NCBI GenBank assembly: GCA_026390935.1
Contig: JAPLEZ010000035.1
Coordinates: 1 to 51,167 of the forward strand
Origin: Bacteroidota bacterium
GTDB taxonomy: Bacteria; Bacteroidota; Bacteroidia; Flavobacteriales_C; GCA-002722245
Length of the DNA stretch: 51,167 nt
Direction: 5' to 3'
Within the stretch, counting starts at the first letter, position 1, and the number at the start of each line of letters is the position of its first letter. This document shows positions 18,184 through 26,948 of the stretch, in pieces. The notes under the pieces were generated by a model. It saw nothing but the letters and a program-made list of their open reading frames with translations, was not told the DNA's origin and ran no database searches. The translations under genes and the position numbers were made by a program.

Positions 18184-20853
18184 ATGAGAAATATCTACAA
18201 AGTCTTCATCTTGCTGTTTTGCGCCGTGAACGCAAATGCTCAAAATTCAGCATTCACAGGAGGAAGTTTCTTTACAAATGGAGCAGCTACAAATTTTGGA
18301 AATGGAGTTGTTCGATTAACAGAATCAGGCGCAACGGTGCAGACAGGAACTTTTTTTAGTTCTCAAAAAGTTGATTTGTCGCAGCCTTTTGATGTTTCAT
18401 TTCAAATGTTTTTTGGTTGTGACAATGGACCAAACGGTGGAGACGGGATGACTTTCGTTTTGCAAAACGATCCAAGAGGAACAAATGCTATTGGCGCTGG
18501 TTATGGGGAATTGGGTTATTCGGGCGTTGCAAAAATCACTCCGTCACTTGCTATTGAGTTTGATACTTATCAGGGATCTGCAACTGACATCGCAGATGAC
18601 CACACAGCATTATTGAAAAATGGAAATGTACTCGCACATTTTCCGAATCCGGTTTCTATAGGTAGTGATTTAGAAGATTGTCATGTCATGACTTCAAATT
18701 ACTGGATCATGCGCATGGTGTGGAATCCCGCAACAAAACAGTTTTCACAATATGTTGATGGTAATTTAAAATTTTCGTACACAGAAGATTTCGTAAACAC
18801 ATTGTTTGGTGGAAACAAAATGGTGTATTGGGGATTTACTGGAGCCACAGGAAGTGCATCGAACGAGCAATGGGTATCACCAGTGGGAGCGATTATTCCT
18901 TGGCAATGCAAAACAAATTCATGTTGCTTGCCTTACTCATTTAACATCACAGGTCCATCTAAAATTTGTGCAGGAGGCACTGTCACTTTAGGCACGAGTT
19001 TACCCTTTTCAAAATACAAATGGACCACTACTGTTGTGGGCGGTATAACGGGTGCTGATGATGGCGCTACAATAATAGTTTCTAAGCCTGGAACCTATAC
19101 CGTTAGCGTGATTCAAAGTCAAGGTGTTTCCAACTGTCCGAGCAGTGCTACTATTCAAATTATTGAGATTCCACTTTTACAGGTGATTGATAGCACTTAT
19201 TGCAATACAAGAACAACACTGTCGGTAGTTGGCGACGGAACATACGATTGGTATGATGCGGTTGGCGGAATTAAAGTAGGTACAGGAAAAACATTTAAAA
19301 CACCAGTTTTAACAGCTGGTACAGGGACAAAAATCTATTACGTGAAAGATGTCACTACTGGCAGTTTCACTGCAGGAGGTAAATCGAGTGCGTTTGGATC
19401 GAACAATTACGATGGTGCCGAATATTATAATGACGCGGCAAATACAAACTTAAAATTTACTGCCGCTTCAAATATGATCATCAATTCTTTGGATGTAGTA
19501 GTAAATTTCTGGCCCATTTGCACCAATGCCACGGTGGTCATTAACTTGAGAGATGCCGGAGGAGTGATCGTTCAAACGTATTCGCAAACAGTTATTTGTC
19601 CGGGTTCGGCCCCTTATGAAAAAACAGTTACCATTCCGGTTGGTTTTTCTTTAGTCGCGGGAAATTCCTATCAGATGGATGCTGCGGGTTCAACACATCT
19701 TATAGCAACATATCCATGGTTGGGCGTGTATCCAACAGTTCAAAATAAAATCACTTTAACCGGTGCAACTACCGTTACAAGATTTCCTGCATTTTACAAT
19801 TGGAATGTTTCGTTGGGTTTTGGATTTGGTTGTATGACTCCAGTGCAGGCATTGGAAAAATGTCCTCCTTGTGTAACGCCATTGAATCCCTCTATTAGTC
19901 CTGTGAGTGCTAGTTTTTGCGTTAGTGGCAATCAAGTTTTAACGGCTGCGGTAAGCAATACAGCGGCATCTACATTTGTGTATACCTTTTACAAAAAGGG
20001 CACACCTAATGTTTTGGTGCAAGCACAGTCAACTAATAATAAATACACCGCAACATCAGCAGGAACATACTTTGCTGTGATAGGAGATCAGGATGATCCA
20101 GCAACATGTAAGGTAAACACGCCAGATGCAGTGATTAAAATAAATCTGAATCCTCAATTTAATTTGGGTAAAGACACATCCATTTGCCAGGGGACGACGC
20201 TTGCTTTAAATGTTGGTGCAAACTATCAAAGTGTGAATTGGTACAACCTAAATTCTTCCGCTGTGATTAGTACAAGTGCGGGCATCGTGGTAGATAAATC
20301 GGGCAGCTATCACGCAGAGGTAACTGATAATAATAGTTGTGCTTCCAAAGATTCGATAAACATTACAGTTCTTCCATTGGAAGTAGCCGACTTTACAATG
20401 ACAGATTTTTGTGCTAATTCGCCAGCCCCATCTCCTATCGGTGCAACAGGATTTACCACAGGAGGAGCGTATAGTATTATAAGTCCAACTGTGCTCAATG
20501 GAGCAAGTATAAATGCGGTGAGTGGAAAAATAAGCAATGCTATAGGCGGAACTTCGTACACCGTTCAATACACTACAAAAGGCATTTGTAAGGATACTGC
20601 AACTGCAGTAATTAAAGCGAATGCAATTCCGATAATTATCAACCAACCCAGCAATAGTAGTATTTGCGGTGGCGCTACTAGTTTTGCTGTAGGGGCAAGC
20701 GCTGGCACAAACTATCAATGGCAGGAAAATATTGGAGGTACTTTTGTCAATATCAATGGAGATGCAAAACACAGTGGAGCAACAAGTGCCACACTGGATT
20801 TGTCGGGAATTGATCTGTTGTGGAATGGCTGTCTCCACAGGCACGTGTTCTGA
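18184..20853 (+). CDS. N-terminal part of a frameshifted lectin-domain/T9SS protein, paralogue of the preceding gene
   Basis: 889 residues before a premature stop. It has a signal peptide (MRNIYKVFILLFCAVNANA, cut before Q), then the same lectin-like domain as its neighbour (NGGDGMTFVLQNDPRG), the cysteine-rich linker (WQCKTNSCC), a galactose-binding-like block and Ig-like repeats. The frame breaks near 20810-20830 inside an Ig-like repeat and the protein continues in the +1 frame to 22177. Sibling repeats have about four residues (NGYxYR-like) where this one has none, so an 11-base deletion is the simplest explanation. As read, this part lacks the C-terminal sorting domain and would not be exported to the surface by T9SS. 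Confidence 0.85.
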   Translation: MRNIYKVFILLFCAVNANAQNSAFTGGSFFTNGAATNFGNGVVRLTESGATVQTGTFFSSQKVDLSQPFDVSFQMFFGCDNGPNGGDGMTFVLQNDPRGTNAIGAGYGELGYSGVAKITPSLAIEFDTYQGSATDIADDHTALLKNGNVLAHFPNPVSIGSDLEDCHVMTSNYWIMRMVWNPATKQFSQYVDGNLKFSYTEDFVNTLFGGNKMVYWGFTGATGSASNEQWVSPVGAIIPWQCKTNSCCLPYSFNITGPSKICAGGTVTLGTSLPFSKYKWTTTVVGGITGADDGATIIVSKPGTYTVSVIQSQGVSNCPSSATIQIIEIPLLQVIDSTYCNTRTTLSVVGDGTYDWYDAVGGIKVGTGKTFKTPVLTAGTGTKIYYVKDVTTGSFTAGGKSSAFGSNNYDGAEYYNDAANTNLKFTAASNMIINSLDVVVNFWPICTNATVVINLRDAGGVIVQTYSQTVICPGSAPYEKTVTIPVGFSLVAGNSYQMDAAGSTHLIATYPWLGVYPTVQNKITLTGATTVTRFPAFYNWNVSLGFGFGCMTPVQALEKCPPCVTPLNPSISPVSASFCVSGNQVLTAAVSNTAASTFVYTFYKKGTPNVLVQAQSTNNKYTATSAGTYFAVIGDQDDPATCKVNTPDAVIKINLNPQFNLGKDTSICQGTTLALNVGANYQSVNWYNLNSSAVISTSAGIVVDKSGSYHAEVTDNNSCASKDSINITVLPLEVADFTMTDFCANSPAPSPIGATGFTTGGAYSIISPTVLNGASINAVSGKISNAIGGTSYTVQYTTKGICKDTATAVIKANAIPIIINQPSNSSICGGATSFAVGASAGTNYQWQENIGGTFVNINGDAKHSGATSATLDLSGIDLLWNGCLHRHVF

Positions 20854-22177
20854 TACTACAAAGAATGCGCTATTAAGTGTTTCCTCGGTGACATCGCTAA
20901 CAGATCCTGCAAATCTTACGATGTGCGCAGGAACAGATGGCGAGTTCACAATAGTTCCCACCGGAGTAACAACCATAGAATGGCAATACAGTAGCGATAA
21001 TGGTCAGAATTTTCAAGCAGTTCCGAATGCGGCGCCGTACAGTAATGTAACAAGTTCAATATTGCGCATCACCGGAGCTACATCAAACATGGATGGATAT
21101 CTGTATAGATGTTTCGTTGTGGGATGTTTGCTCAATGCAACATCTAAAAGCGCAAAAATAACAATGCTACACTCGCCATCAATAACCACAGATCCAACAG
21201 ATGCAAAAGTGTGTTCAGGAACAGCGACAAGTTTTGCTGTTGCATCACCTGATGCCACAAATTATGAATGGGAGCTCAGCACCAATAGCGGAGTAAGTTT
21301 TACCAAACTCAGCAACACCAATTCTACGTTGAACATCACTGACCCGAATACAATGATGAATAATTTTCAATACCGCGCTATAGCAAAAGGAAGCTGTGCT
21401 CCTACTACATCTGCAATAGCTTCTTTAACAGTAGATACTACAACCGTATCAATTACGGTAAATAAACCAGTGGTGTGCACTGGAGATTCTTCTGTATTGG
21501 TGGCAATAGGTAATCCAATCAATGCAACATATTTATGGAACACGGGAGAAGTCAATTCAAAAATAGGCGTTAACAACAACAGTATTTATACCGTGGTAGC
21601 GAAGGCAAACGGATGTTTGAGTGGACCAGCGAGCGCAAGTATAAAAGTGGTTGCAAAGCCAGAAGTAGATGCAGGTGAAGATGCGTTGGTTTGTCCGGGA
21701 GCAACAATTCAGTTAGGAGGTCCGACAAAAGAAGGGCACAGTTACAGCTGGAGTTCTGATCCAAAAGGAACATTTGATTCCAGCATAAATCCCAAAGTTA
21801 TCATTACTGAAAATGTGATTTTTGTGGTAAGAGCCACCATAGCAGAATGTCCTGATGTGGCATCCGACACCGTGATTTATACCATGATAGAAGGATCGAG
21901 TTTATTTGTTCCTAATGCATTTACTCCCAATGGCGATGGCGTGAATGATATTTTTAAAGTAGAGTCAATAGGATTAATTGAATTTAGTGCAATCATCTTC
22001 AATAGATGGGGAGAGGAAATATACCAATGGAACAATGCCGCCGATGGATGGAATGGCATGGTGCGCAATGCTTCAGACTTTTCACAAGAAGACGTTTATG
22101 TGTATAAAATAACATCTAAAAACTTATGTGACATTGAAGCAAAACAAAGAACAGGTACAGTCACTATCATTAAATAG
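20825..22177 (+). CDS. C-terminal part of the frameshifted lectin/T9SS protein
   Basis: About 450 residues in the +1 frame relative to the upstream part; the open frame reaches back to 20732, but homologous reading starts near 20825 (MAVSTGTCSDTT). It contains two or three Ig-like repeats (ITGATSNMDGYLYRC, ITDPNTMMNNFQYR), a PKD-like segment (VDAGEDALVCPGATIQLGG) and a complete CHU_C domain (LFVPNAFTPNGDGVND, FNRWGEEIYQW, WNG, EDVYVYKI). There is no signal peptide of its own, so it cannot be exported unless translated as one chain with the N-terminal part. It is either a broken gene or a sequencing/assembly indel. Confidence 0.85.
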   Translation: MAVSTGTCSDTTKNALLSVSSVTSLTDPANLTMCAGTDGEFTIVPTGVTTIEWQYSSDNGQNFQAVPNAAPYSNVTSSILRITGATSNMDGYLYRCFVVGCLLNATSKSAKITMLHSPSITTDPTDAKVCSGTATSFAVASPDATNYEWELSTNSGVSFTKLSNTNSTLNITDPNTMMNNFQYRAIAKGSCAPTTSAIASLTVDTTTVSITVNKPVVCTGDSSVLVAIGNPINATYLWNTGEVNSKIGVNNNSIYTVVAKANGCLSGPASASIKVVAKPEVDAGEDALVCPGATIQLGGPTKEGHSYSWSSDPKGTFDSSINPKVIITENVIFVVRATIAECPDVASDTVIYTMIEGSSLFVPNAFTPNGDGVNDIFKVESIGLIEFSAIIFNRWGEEIYQWNNAADGWNGMVRNASDFSQEDVYVYKITSKNLCDIEAKQRTGTVTIIK

Positions 22178-22215
22178 CATTCGTCAATTTTCAAAAGAAA
22201 CTGAAAGCAAAAAAG

Positions 22216-23493
22216 ATGAGAGAAGAAGAATTACTATCTGTTCTAAAAGAGAAAATTGAAAAACAATTTTGTCATGGCGAATATCATAGTTGGGTGAACA
22301 GTGACTATATCAAACTAAGTGAAGAAATAACAGAGAAAACAAAAATATATCTCAGTCCTATCACACTAAAGCGAATTTTTGGTAAAGTGGACTATACTGG
22401 GCGCCCGCAAGTACACACAATGGATGCTTTGGCTATTTATGTGGATTGTAAAAGCTGGAAAACATTTAGTGAAGATTTACAGCATGAAAAACAAGAAGTA
22501 AAGACTTCTGCTGAAACACAAAACGCAACGAAAAAAAAAATAAAAACAACCTATGTTTTTATTTTCATTTTGCTTGCACTGGCCATTGTTTTTATAGTGC
22601 TTAAAAAAAATCAAAAGGATAATGTCTTAATATTTTCCTATCAAGGAATCGCAAAATTAGCACCGCACAACGCGGTGATAAATTTTGATATTTCAAAAGT
22701 GGACGGTGAAAATTGCAAAATCGATTACGACGATCATTTTGTAAAAGACTCGGGAAAAGTGTCTGTGCTAAAAGATAAAAACGTGCACATGGTTACGCAC
22801 ACGTATAAATTTGGTAATGTGTATCATCCTAAATTATATATAGATGATAAAATTGTTTCAACTACCAATGTTCCTGTTTTAACGAAAGGTTGGGAATTTG
22901 TGTTGGTGAATTACAATGTAAAAGAAGATTTAAACTTCATACCTGTATTTTCTGAAAAAGTAAAACAAACAGGAGGCGCGCTATTTGTCCCCCTTAGGGT
23001 TGTAAAAGATTATGGAATGGATACCATGTCCAGTTATTTTGTTAAATACAGATATGTGCATGATTTTAAGGTGGGATTCGATGACTTTTCCTGTGAAATA
23101 AAAGCAAGAAATGTTTTGCAGAAAACAAATGTTTGTCCGGAAATCAGCGTATTCATTTTGGGACTGAAGGCCTCCATCAGATTTAAAATTTTCAGACCGG
23201 GTTGTGGAGGGAAATGGACAATAGTTGAGATGGGGCAGAAAAAACTCAACGGAGAATTCCATGATCTGTCGGCTTTCGGACATGAATTAGATAAATGGAG
23301 AATCATTAAAGTAGAGGTACATGAAAATGTTGCGAAGATATTTATTGATGGAAAAATTATTTATCAAAGTAAAATCGAAGGAGAATTAGGGGGGTTTTAT
23401 GGGATGGTGCTTGATTCGCAGGGATCCGCTGAGTTTGATTACATTCGCATAGCAGATAGGGACCGTCCGATATTTGCTCAAGAATTTGATTAA
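22216..23493 (+). CDS. Membrane-anchored putative regulator with concanavalin-like outer domain
   Basis: 425 residues. Residues 1-90 match a small helical domain common at the N-terminus of Bacteroidota proteins (ITLKRIFGK, then TMDALAIYVDCKSWKTF), which looks DNA-binding-like but has no established role that I can name. One transmembrane helix lies at 111-130 after a lysine-rich stretch, so the N-terminus should be cytoplasmic. The outer part has an Ig-like segment and ends in a LamG/concanavalin-type beta-sandwich (GGKWTIVEMG, DKWRIIKVEVHENVAKIFIDGKII). It starts 38 bases after the lectin gene on the same strand and may be co-transcribed. A one-protein sensor of extracellular glycan or adhesin state is possible; this is inference. 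Confidence 0.6.
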   Translation: MREEELLSVLKEKIEKQFCHGEYHSWVNSDYIKLSEEITEKTKIYLSPITLKRIFGKVDYTGRPQVHTMDALAIYVDCKSWKTFSEDLQHEKQEVKTSAETQNATKKKIKTTYVFIFILLALAIVFIVLKKNQKDNVLIFSYQGIAKLAPHNAVINFDISKVDGENCKIDYDDHFVKDSGKVSVLKDKNVHMVTHTYKFGNVYHPKLYIDDKIVSTTNVPVLTKGWEFVLVNYNVKEDLNFIPVFSEKVKQTGGALFVPLRVVKDYGMDTMSSYFVKYRYVHDFKVGFDDFSCEIKARNVLQKTNVCPEISVFILGLKASIRFKIFRPGCGGKWTIVEMGQKKLNGEFHDLSAFGHELDKWRIIKVEVHENVAKIFIDGKIIYQSKIEGELGGFYGMVLDSQGSAEFDYIRIADRDRPIFAQEFD

Positions 23494-23561
23494 TAATATA
23501 GGAAACCAATGAAATGGTTTATGTACAAATGGGCGAATCAAGTGAAGAAGTTGAAAGTGTG

Positions 23562-23591
23562 TTTGTTTGTTTGTTTTAATGGTTAGCTTTG
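23562..23591 (+). promoter_or_regulatory. Bacteroidota-type promoter of the beta-helix gene
   Basis: TTTG at 23562-23565 and TAGCTTTG at 23584-23591 match the Bacteroidota -33 (TTTG) and -7 (TANNTTTG) elements with an 18-base spacer. The -7 box ends only 7 bases before the ATG at 23599, so the transcript would start at or next to the start codon. A leaderless message, or use of the ATG at 23605, follows if this is the active promoter. Confidence 0.5.
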
Positions 23592-23598
23592 CACAAGC

Positions 23599-25509
23599 AT
23601 GTTTATGAGTAAAAAAATAGGGCAAATAATTTTAATCGTTCTACTGCTGGGTATTGTTGGAGTATCTAAGTTGAACGCAACAATATATTACGTTAACGAC
23701 AATTCAACTACAAGTGACACATGGTGTTCAGCCGTGGGAAATGATGCCAATGATGGTCTCTCTGCTTCAACACCAAAACTAACTTTAGCCGATGTATTGG
23801 CGGATTACGCTAATGCTGCCGGCGATATTATCCGGATTGATAAGGGCACATACACCTGGTCTCAGGTTTCTATGGATGCATCAGGTTCTGCCGGAAATGT
23901 TATTACTATCATTGGTGCTGGTCAGTCGAATACAGTAATCACAGGAAGTGGCGGCGGTTATGGAGTAACCACCGCCGACTATGATTATATCACTTTTCAA
24001 AATTTGCAATGGATCAATTCTCTCAATTATGTTTTTTTCATGAGTGCAGGATCTACCAATATTACGGCTTCCTATTGTACTTTCAATTGCACTGCTGCGA
24101 ATAATGGATATCGCGCCGTTGGGTTTTACAACGGCTGTTCCAGCTGTACAGTAGATCAATGTATAGTAAGTGCTGAAAGAAATCCGGTATTGTTTTACAA
24201 TTCTTCCAGCAATACATTGTCGAATTGTAACATAAGTAGTGTGTCTGGTACGCTGGGGCTAATTCGTTTAGAACAAACGAGTCAGAACAATACAATAAGT
24301 GATAACATCTTGAACGGGGTTGCAGGTATACAATACATCATTTATTGCGAGACTACCAGCACAGGAACGACAATTTCAGGAAACAGGATAGACGGAAATA
24401 CTTGTCAAACGGGGATATATATGGTGGGAACAGCAACGAATTTCACTATCAAAAACAATTATTTTTACGATATAAAGGATGGAATTAATTCTACTGCTAC
24501 AACCTGCACAGGAACCAACTGTTATTTTAATTCAATGTATTGTACTGTGAATTGTTTGAAAGGATATTTTGGAACGTGGAATATTAAAAATAATATTTTG
24601 TACACCACGAGTAATAGTAATGGCGATTATTGCTTTAATAATTGTTGCGCTGCGTATTATCCAACTACATTGGATTATAATTTATACTATCATCCTAATG
24701 ATGCCCGTGCCGCATGGTTTGATGGTGCTGATTATGCTGCTAAGGCAGACATTGTAACGGGCACTGCCTTTGAAGACAATGGATTGGAAGCCGATCCCGG
24801 TTACCCTTTAGCCACGGTATGGTATCTGGATATTGATGCAACAGATCCACAATATCTTACTGGAGTTGCCATAGGTGGTATTACCACAGACATTAAACGG
24901 AACACGCGTCCGAGTCCGCCATCTATAGGCGCTACAGAAGTGGGTTCACCACTTCCTGTTCAATTGATTTCATTTACAGGCGAAAAAACAAAAAAAAGCA
25001 ATCGATTATTTTGGGGTACTGCAATGGAAATCAATAGCGAATATTTTGAGGTATTGAGATCTTCCGATGGAATAAATTTCGAGTCTATAGCAAAAATGAA
25101 AGCCGCAGGAAACAGTAATCATCTTTTAAATTATGTTTTTGTTGACCACGAGCCACTGAATGGAATGAACTATTATCAATTAAAACAATTCGATTACGAT
25201 GGTGCCAATGAAACTTTTGATATTGTTGCCATTAACAACAGTGAAAGTGGATTTAAAATGAACGCCATATTTCCAAATCCTATAGCCAATTTAATGACGG
25301 TTAATTTTCAGGCGGAAGAGTCGGGTGCACATTTTATTTTCATCGATGACGTTCAGGGAAATGAAGTTTATTCGGCAATGATAGCAGCACTAAAAGGCGA
25401 GAATAATTTTCAGCTATTTACCACTCAGTACAGCAGTGGAAATTACTTCTTAAGAATTGTGAATCACAAGCAAGAAACTATTTTTAGTCAGATTGTTGTG
25501 CAGCACTAA
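23599..25509 (+). CDS. Secreted right-handed beta-helix protein with T9SS sorting domain
   Basis: 636 residues. A signal peptide covers about 1-28; a second ATG at 23605 (MSKKIGQIILIVLLLG) is an equally good start. Residues 30-430 show the repeated short strands and Asn/Thr/Ser/Cys ladder of a parallel beta-helix (ITASYCTFNC, TISGNRIDGN, FTIKNNYFYD), the fold of pectate-lyase-like and surface-adhesin proteins. It starts with a DUF1565-like motif (YYVNDNS..., GNDANDGLSASTPKLTLADVL). A linker (LPVQLISFTGEK) follows, then the type A sorting domain (IFPNPIANLMTVNF ... GNYFLRIVN). No catalytic residues can be named. Probably a surface or released polysaccharide-binding or polysaccharide-degrading protein. 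Confidence 0.85.
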   Translation: MFMSKKIGQIILIVLLLGIVGVSKLNATIYYVNDNSTTSDTWCSAVGNDANDGLSASTPKLTLADVLADYANAAGDIIRIDKGTYTWSQVSMDASGSAGNVITIIGAGQSNTVITGSGGGYGVTTADYDYITFQNLQWINSLNYVFFMSAGSTNITASYCTFNCTAANNGYRAVGFYNGCSSCTVDQCIVSAERNPVLFYNSSSNTLSNCNISSVSGTLGLIRLEQTSQNNTISDNILNGVAGIQYIIYCETTSTGTTISGNRIDGNTCQTGIYMVGTATNFTIKNNYFYDIKDGINSTATTCTGTNCYFNSMYCTVNCLKGYFGTWNIKNNILYTTSNSNGDYCFNNCCAAYYPTTLDYNLYYHPNDARAAWFDGADYAAKADIVTGTAFEDNGLEADPGYPLATVWYLDIDATDPQYLTGVAIGGITTDIKRNTRPSPPSIGATEVGSPLPVQLISFTGEKTKKSNRLFWGTAMEINSEYFEVLRSSDGINFESIAKMKAAGNSNHLLNYVFVDHEPLNGMNYYQLKQFDYDGANETFDIVAINNSESGFKMNAIFPNPIANLMTVNFQAEESGAHFIFIDDVQGNEVYSAMIAALKGENNFQLFTTQYSSGNYFLRIVNHKQETIFSQIVVQH

Positions 25510-25568
25510 TTCAAAACAAAAAGCTTTATTTTCTTAGGATGCAGAGCATCATTCAAAGAGCTAACAAT

Positions 25569-25588
25569 GGGCGAAAAATTTTTCGCCC
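25569..25588. terminator. Bidirectional terminator-like palindrome
   Basis: A perfect 20-bp palindrome, GGGCG-AAAAATTTTT-CGCCC, lies between the convergent beta-helix and lipocalin genes. The G/C stem with A/T centre could stop transcription from both sides. Confidence 0.55.
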
Positions 25589-25617
25589 CTACATGAAACC
25601 CTGCTAAAAATGGACAG

Positions 25618-26133
25618 CTATTGCTTGGTAACTTGCAATGCAGTTAAATCAAAACCTTTCTCTTTCAATCGAGAAAGAATATTTTTATAAGTTTCTTCAT
25701 CCATTGTTTTGGTTCTTGAAAGTATCCACAAATATTTTTTGTTTGGATGACTCACCACCGCATAACTGTAATCATCTGCTAAATCAATGATCCAGTATTT
25801 TCCTGTAAAGGGCCAAAAAAATTGCACCTTTAATTTGGCATTGCCAGAGTTCGCTTCAACAAATGCTTTTCCTTTGATAGAAGTTTCCTTTCCATCCCTT
25901 TTGCATTTGTTCTCCACAATAACATAGCCCTTATCTGTTGGCGTATATTCTGCTGTTGTGCATTCGCATCCTTTTTGAAAGTATTGAGGAAAAGAAGCTA
26001 TCTCATACCAAATTCCTGCATATTTTTTGAGATCAACACTCGACACTGTTTTTACTTCTTGGGCATTTGAAATGGTGGTCATGAAAGACAATAGTGTTAA
26101 TAATATAGTTATTGTATGGAATAGCTTCTTCAT
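25618..26133 (-). CDS. blc: Lipocalin family protein (Blc-like)
   Basis: 171 residues with signal peptide MKKLFHTITILLTLLSF...ISNA. The lipocalin signature GxWYEIA is present as YAGIWYEIASFPQYFQKGCECTTAEY. The second and third conserved regions are recognisable (YWIIDLADDYSYAVVSHPNKKYLWILSR). This is the bacterial Blc subfamily, which binds lysophospholipids or fatty acids at the outer membrane, often under envelope stress. Unlike E. coli Blc there is no lipobox cysteine at the signal end, so this one is probably soluble in the periplasm. It stands alone, convergent with the beta-helix gene. Confidence 0.9.
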   Translation of the reverse strand: MKKLFHTITILLTLLSFMTTISNAQEVKTVSSVDLKKYAGIWYEIASFPQYFQKGCECTTAEYTPTDKGYVIVENKCKRDGKETSIKGKAFVEANSGNAKLKVQFFWPFTGKYWIIDLADDYSYAVVSHPNKKYLWILSRTKTMDEETYKNILSRLKEKGFDLTALQVTKQ

Positions 26134-26240
26134 GTATAATAAGTTTTAGTTTCAAAAATTAAGTGCGAATCAAATATATCTTCTTTTACATTCTATTGCT
26201 ATTTGTATTACCAAGGATTTTGAATGGAAGAAGGTCATAA

Positions 26241-26948
26241 CTAGTTTTTCAAGTAATTTAAATTGTTTATTGTAATTTCAATATTGTGCTCAAGCTTATC
26301 ATTGACAAGATGTACCACACCATTTTTCTCTTCCACGCCATCCACTAAAACAAGCAACTCATTCCCTTGATTTTGCTGAGCTACCGCAATATGGTACATA
26401 GTGCTTTTATAGCGATAGTGAATTTTAAATGATGTCCACTCCTTTGGTATGCAAGGGACAAAACTCAATTGATTTCCTTCTTTTTTCAAACCTAAAAACG
26501 ATTGTATAATCAAGCGATACATCCAGCTTGCTGAGCCGGTGTACCAGGTCCACCCTCCTCTTCCGGCATGAGGTGCACAGGCATAAACATCGGCTGCCAA
26601 AACGTAAGGTTCCACTTTATAGATGGCAATTTCTTCAGCTGTTTTTCCGTGATTAATAGGATTGATCATGTTCAGCAATTCCCACACCCTCTCCTTATTT
26701 CCCAATTTGGCAAAAGCAAGAATCATCCAAATTGCAGCGTGAGTATATTGTCCGCCATTCTCCCTCACTCCCGGCACATAACCTTTGATATAGCCCGGAT
26801 TTACTGATGATTTATCAAAAGGCGGATCCAGTAATTTAATGATACCTGTATCTTTTTGCACCAGATTTTTGTAGGCCGATTCCATTGCAATTTGAATGCG
26901 TTCGTTGCTTCCTGCTCCTGATAAAACCGACCAGCTTTGGGCGATCGC
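26241..26948 (-). pseudogene. C-terminal remnant of a cyclic beta-1,2-glucan synthase (NdvB-type, GH94 end)
   Basis: About 236 codons, in frame back to 26948, encode AIAQSWSVLSGAGSNERIQI and then a run with VNPGYIKGYVPGVRENGGQYTHAAIW, GRGGWTWYTGSASWMYR and FVPCIPKEW. These are the characteristic C-terminal motifs of the GH94 phosphorylase domain of NdvB/ChvB cyclic glucan synthases (and cellobiose-type phosphorylases). No start codon or ribosome site fits; the open frame begins abruptly at 26948, where a different part of the same protein is fused out of frame. Together with the upstream remnant it is what is left of a gene normally encoding 2500-2900 residues. It would not yield an active enzyme. 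Confidence 0.85.

Noticed and set aside
20790-20860. Programmed ribosomal frameshift in the lectin gene
   Set aside because: No slippery heptamer or stimulatory hairpin is apparent, and residues expected from sibling repeats are missing, which points to a deletion.
14533-22177. The two lectin genes as an assembly duplication
   Set aside because: They differ throughout, have different repeat numbers and have distinct upstream regions, so they are true paralogues.
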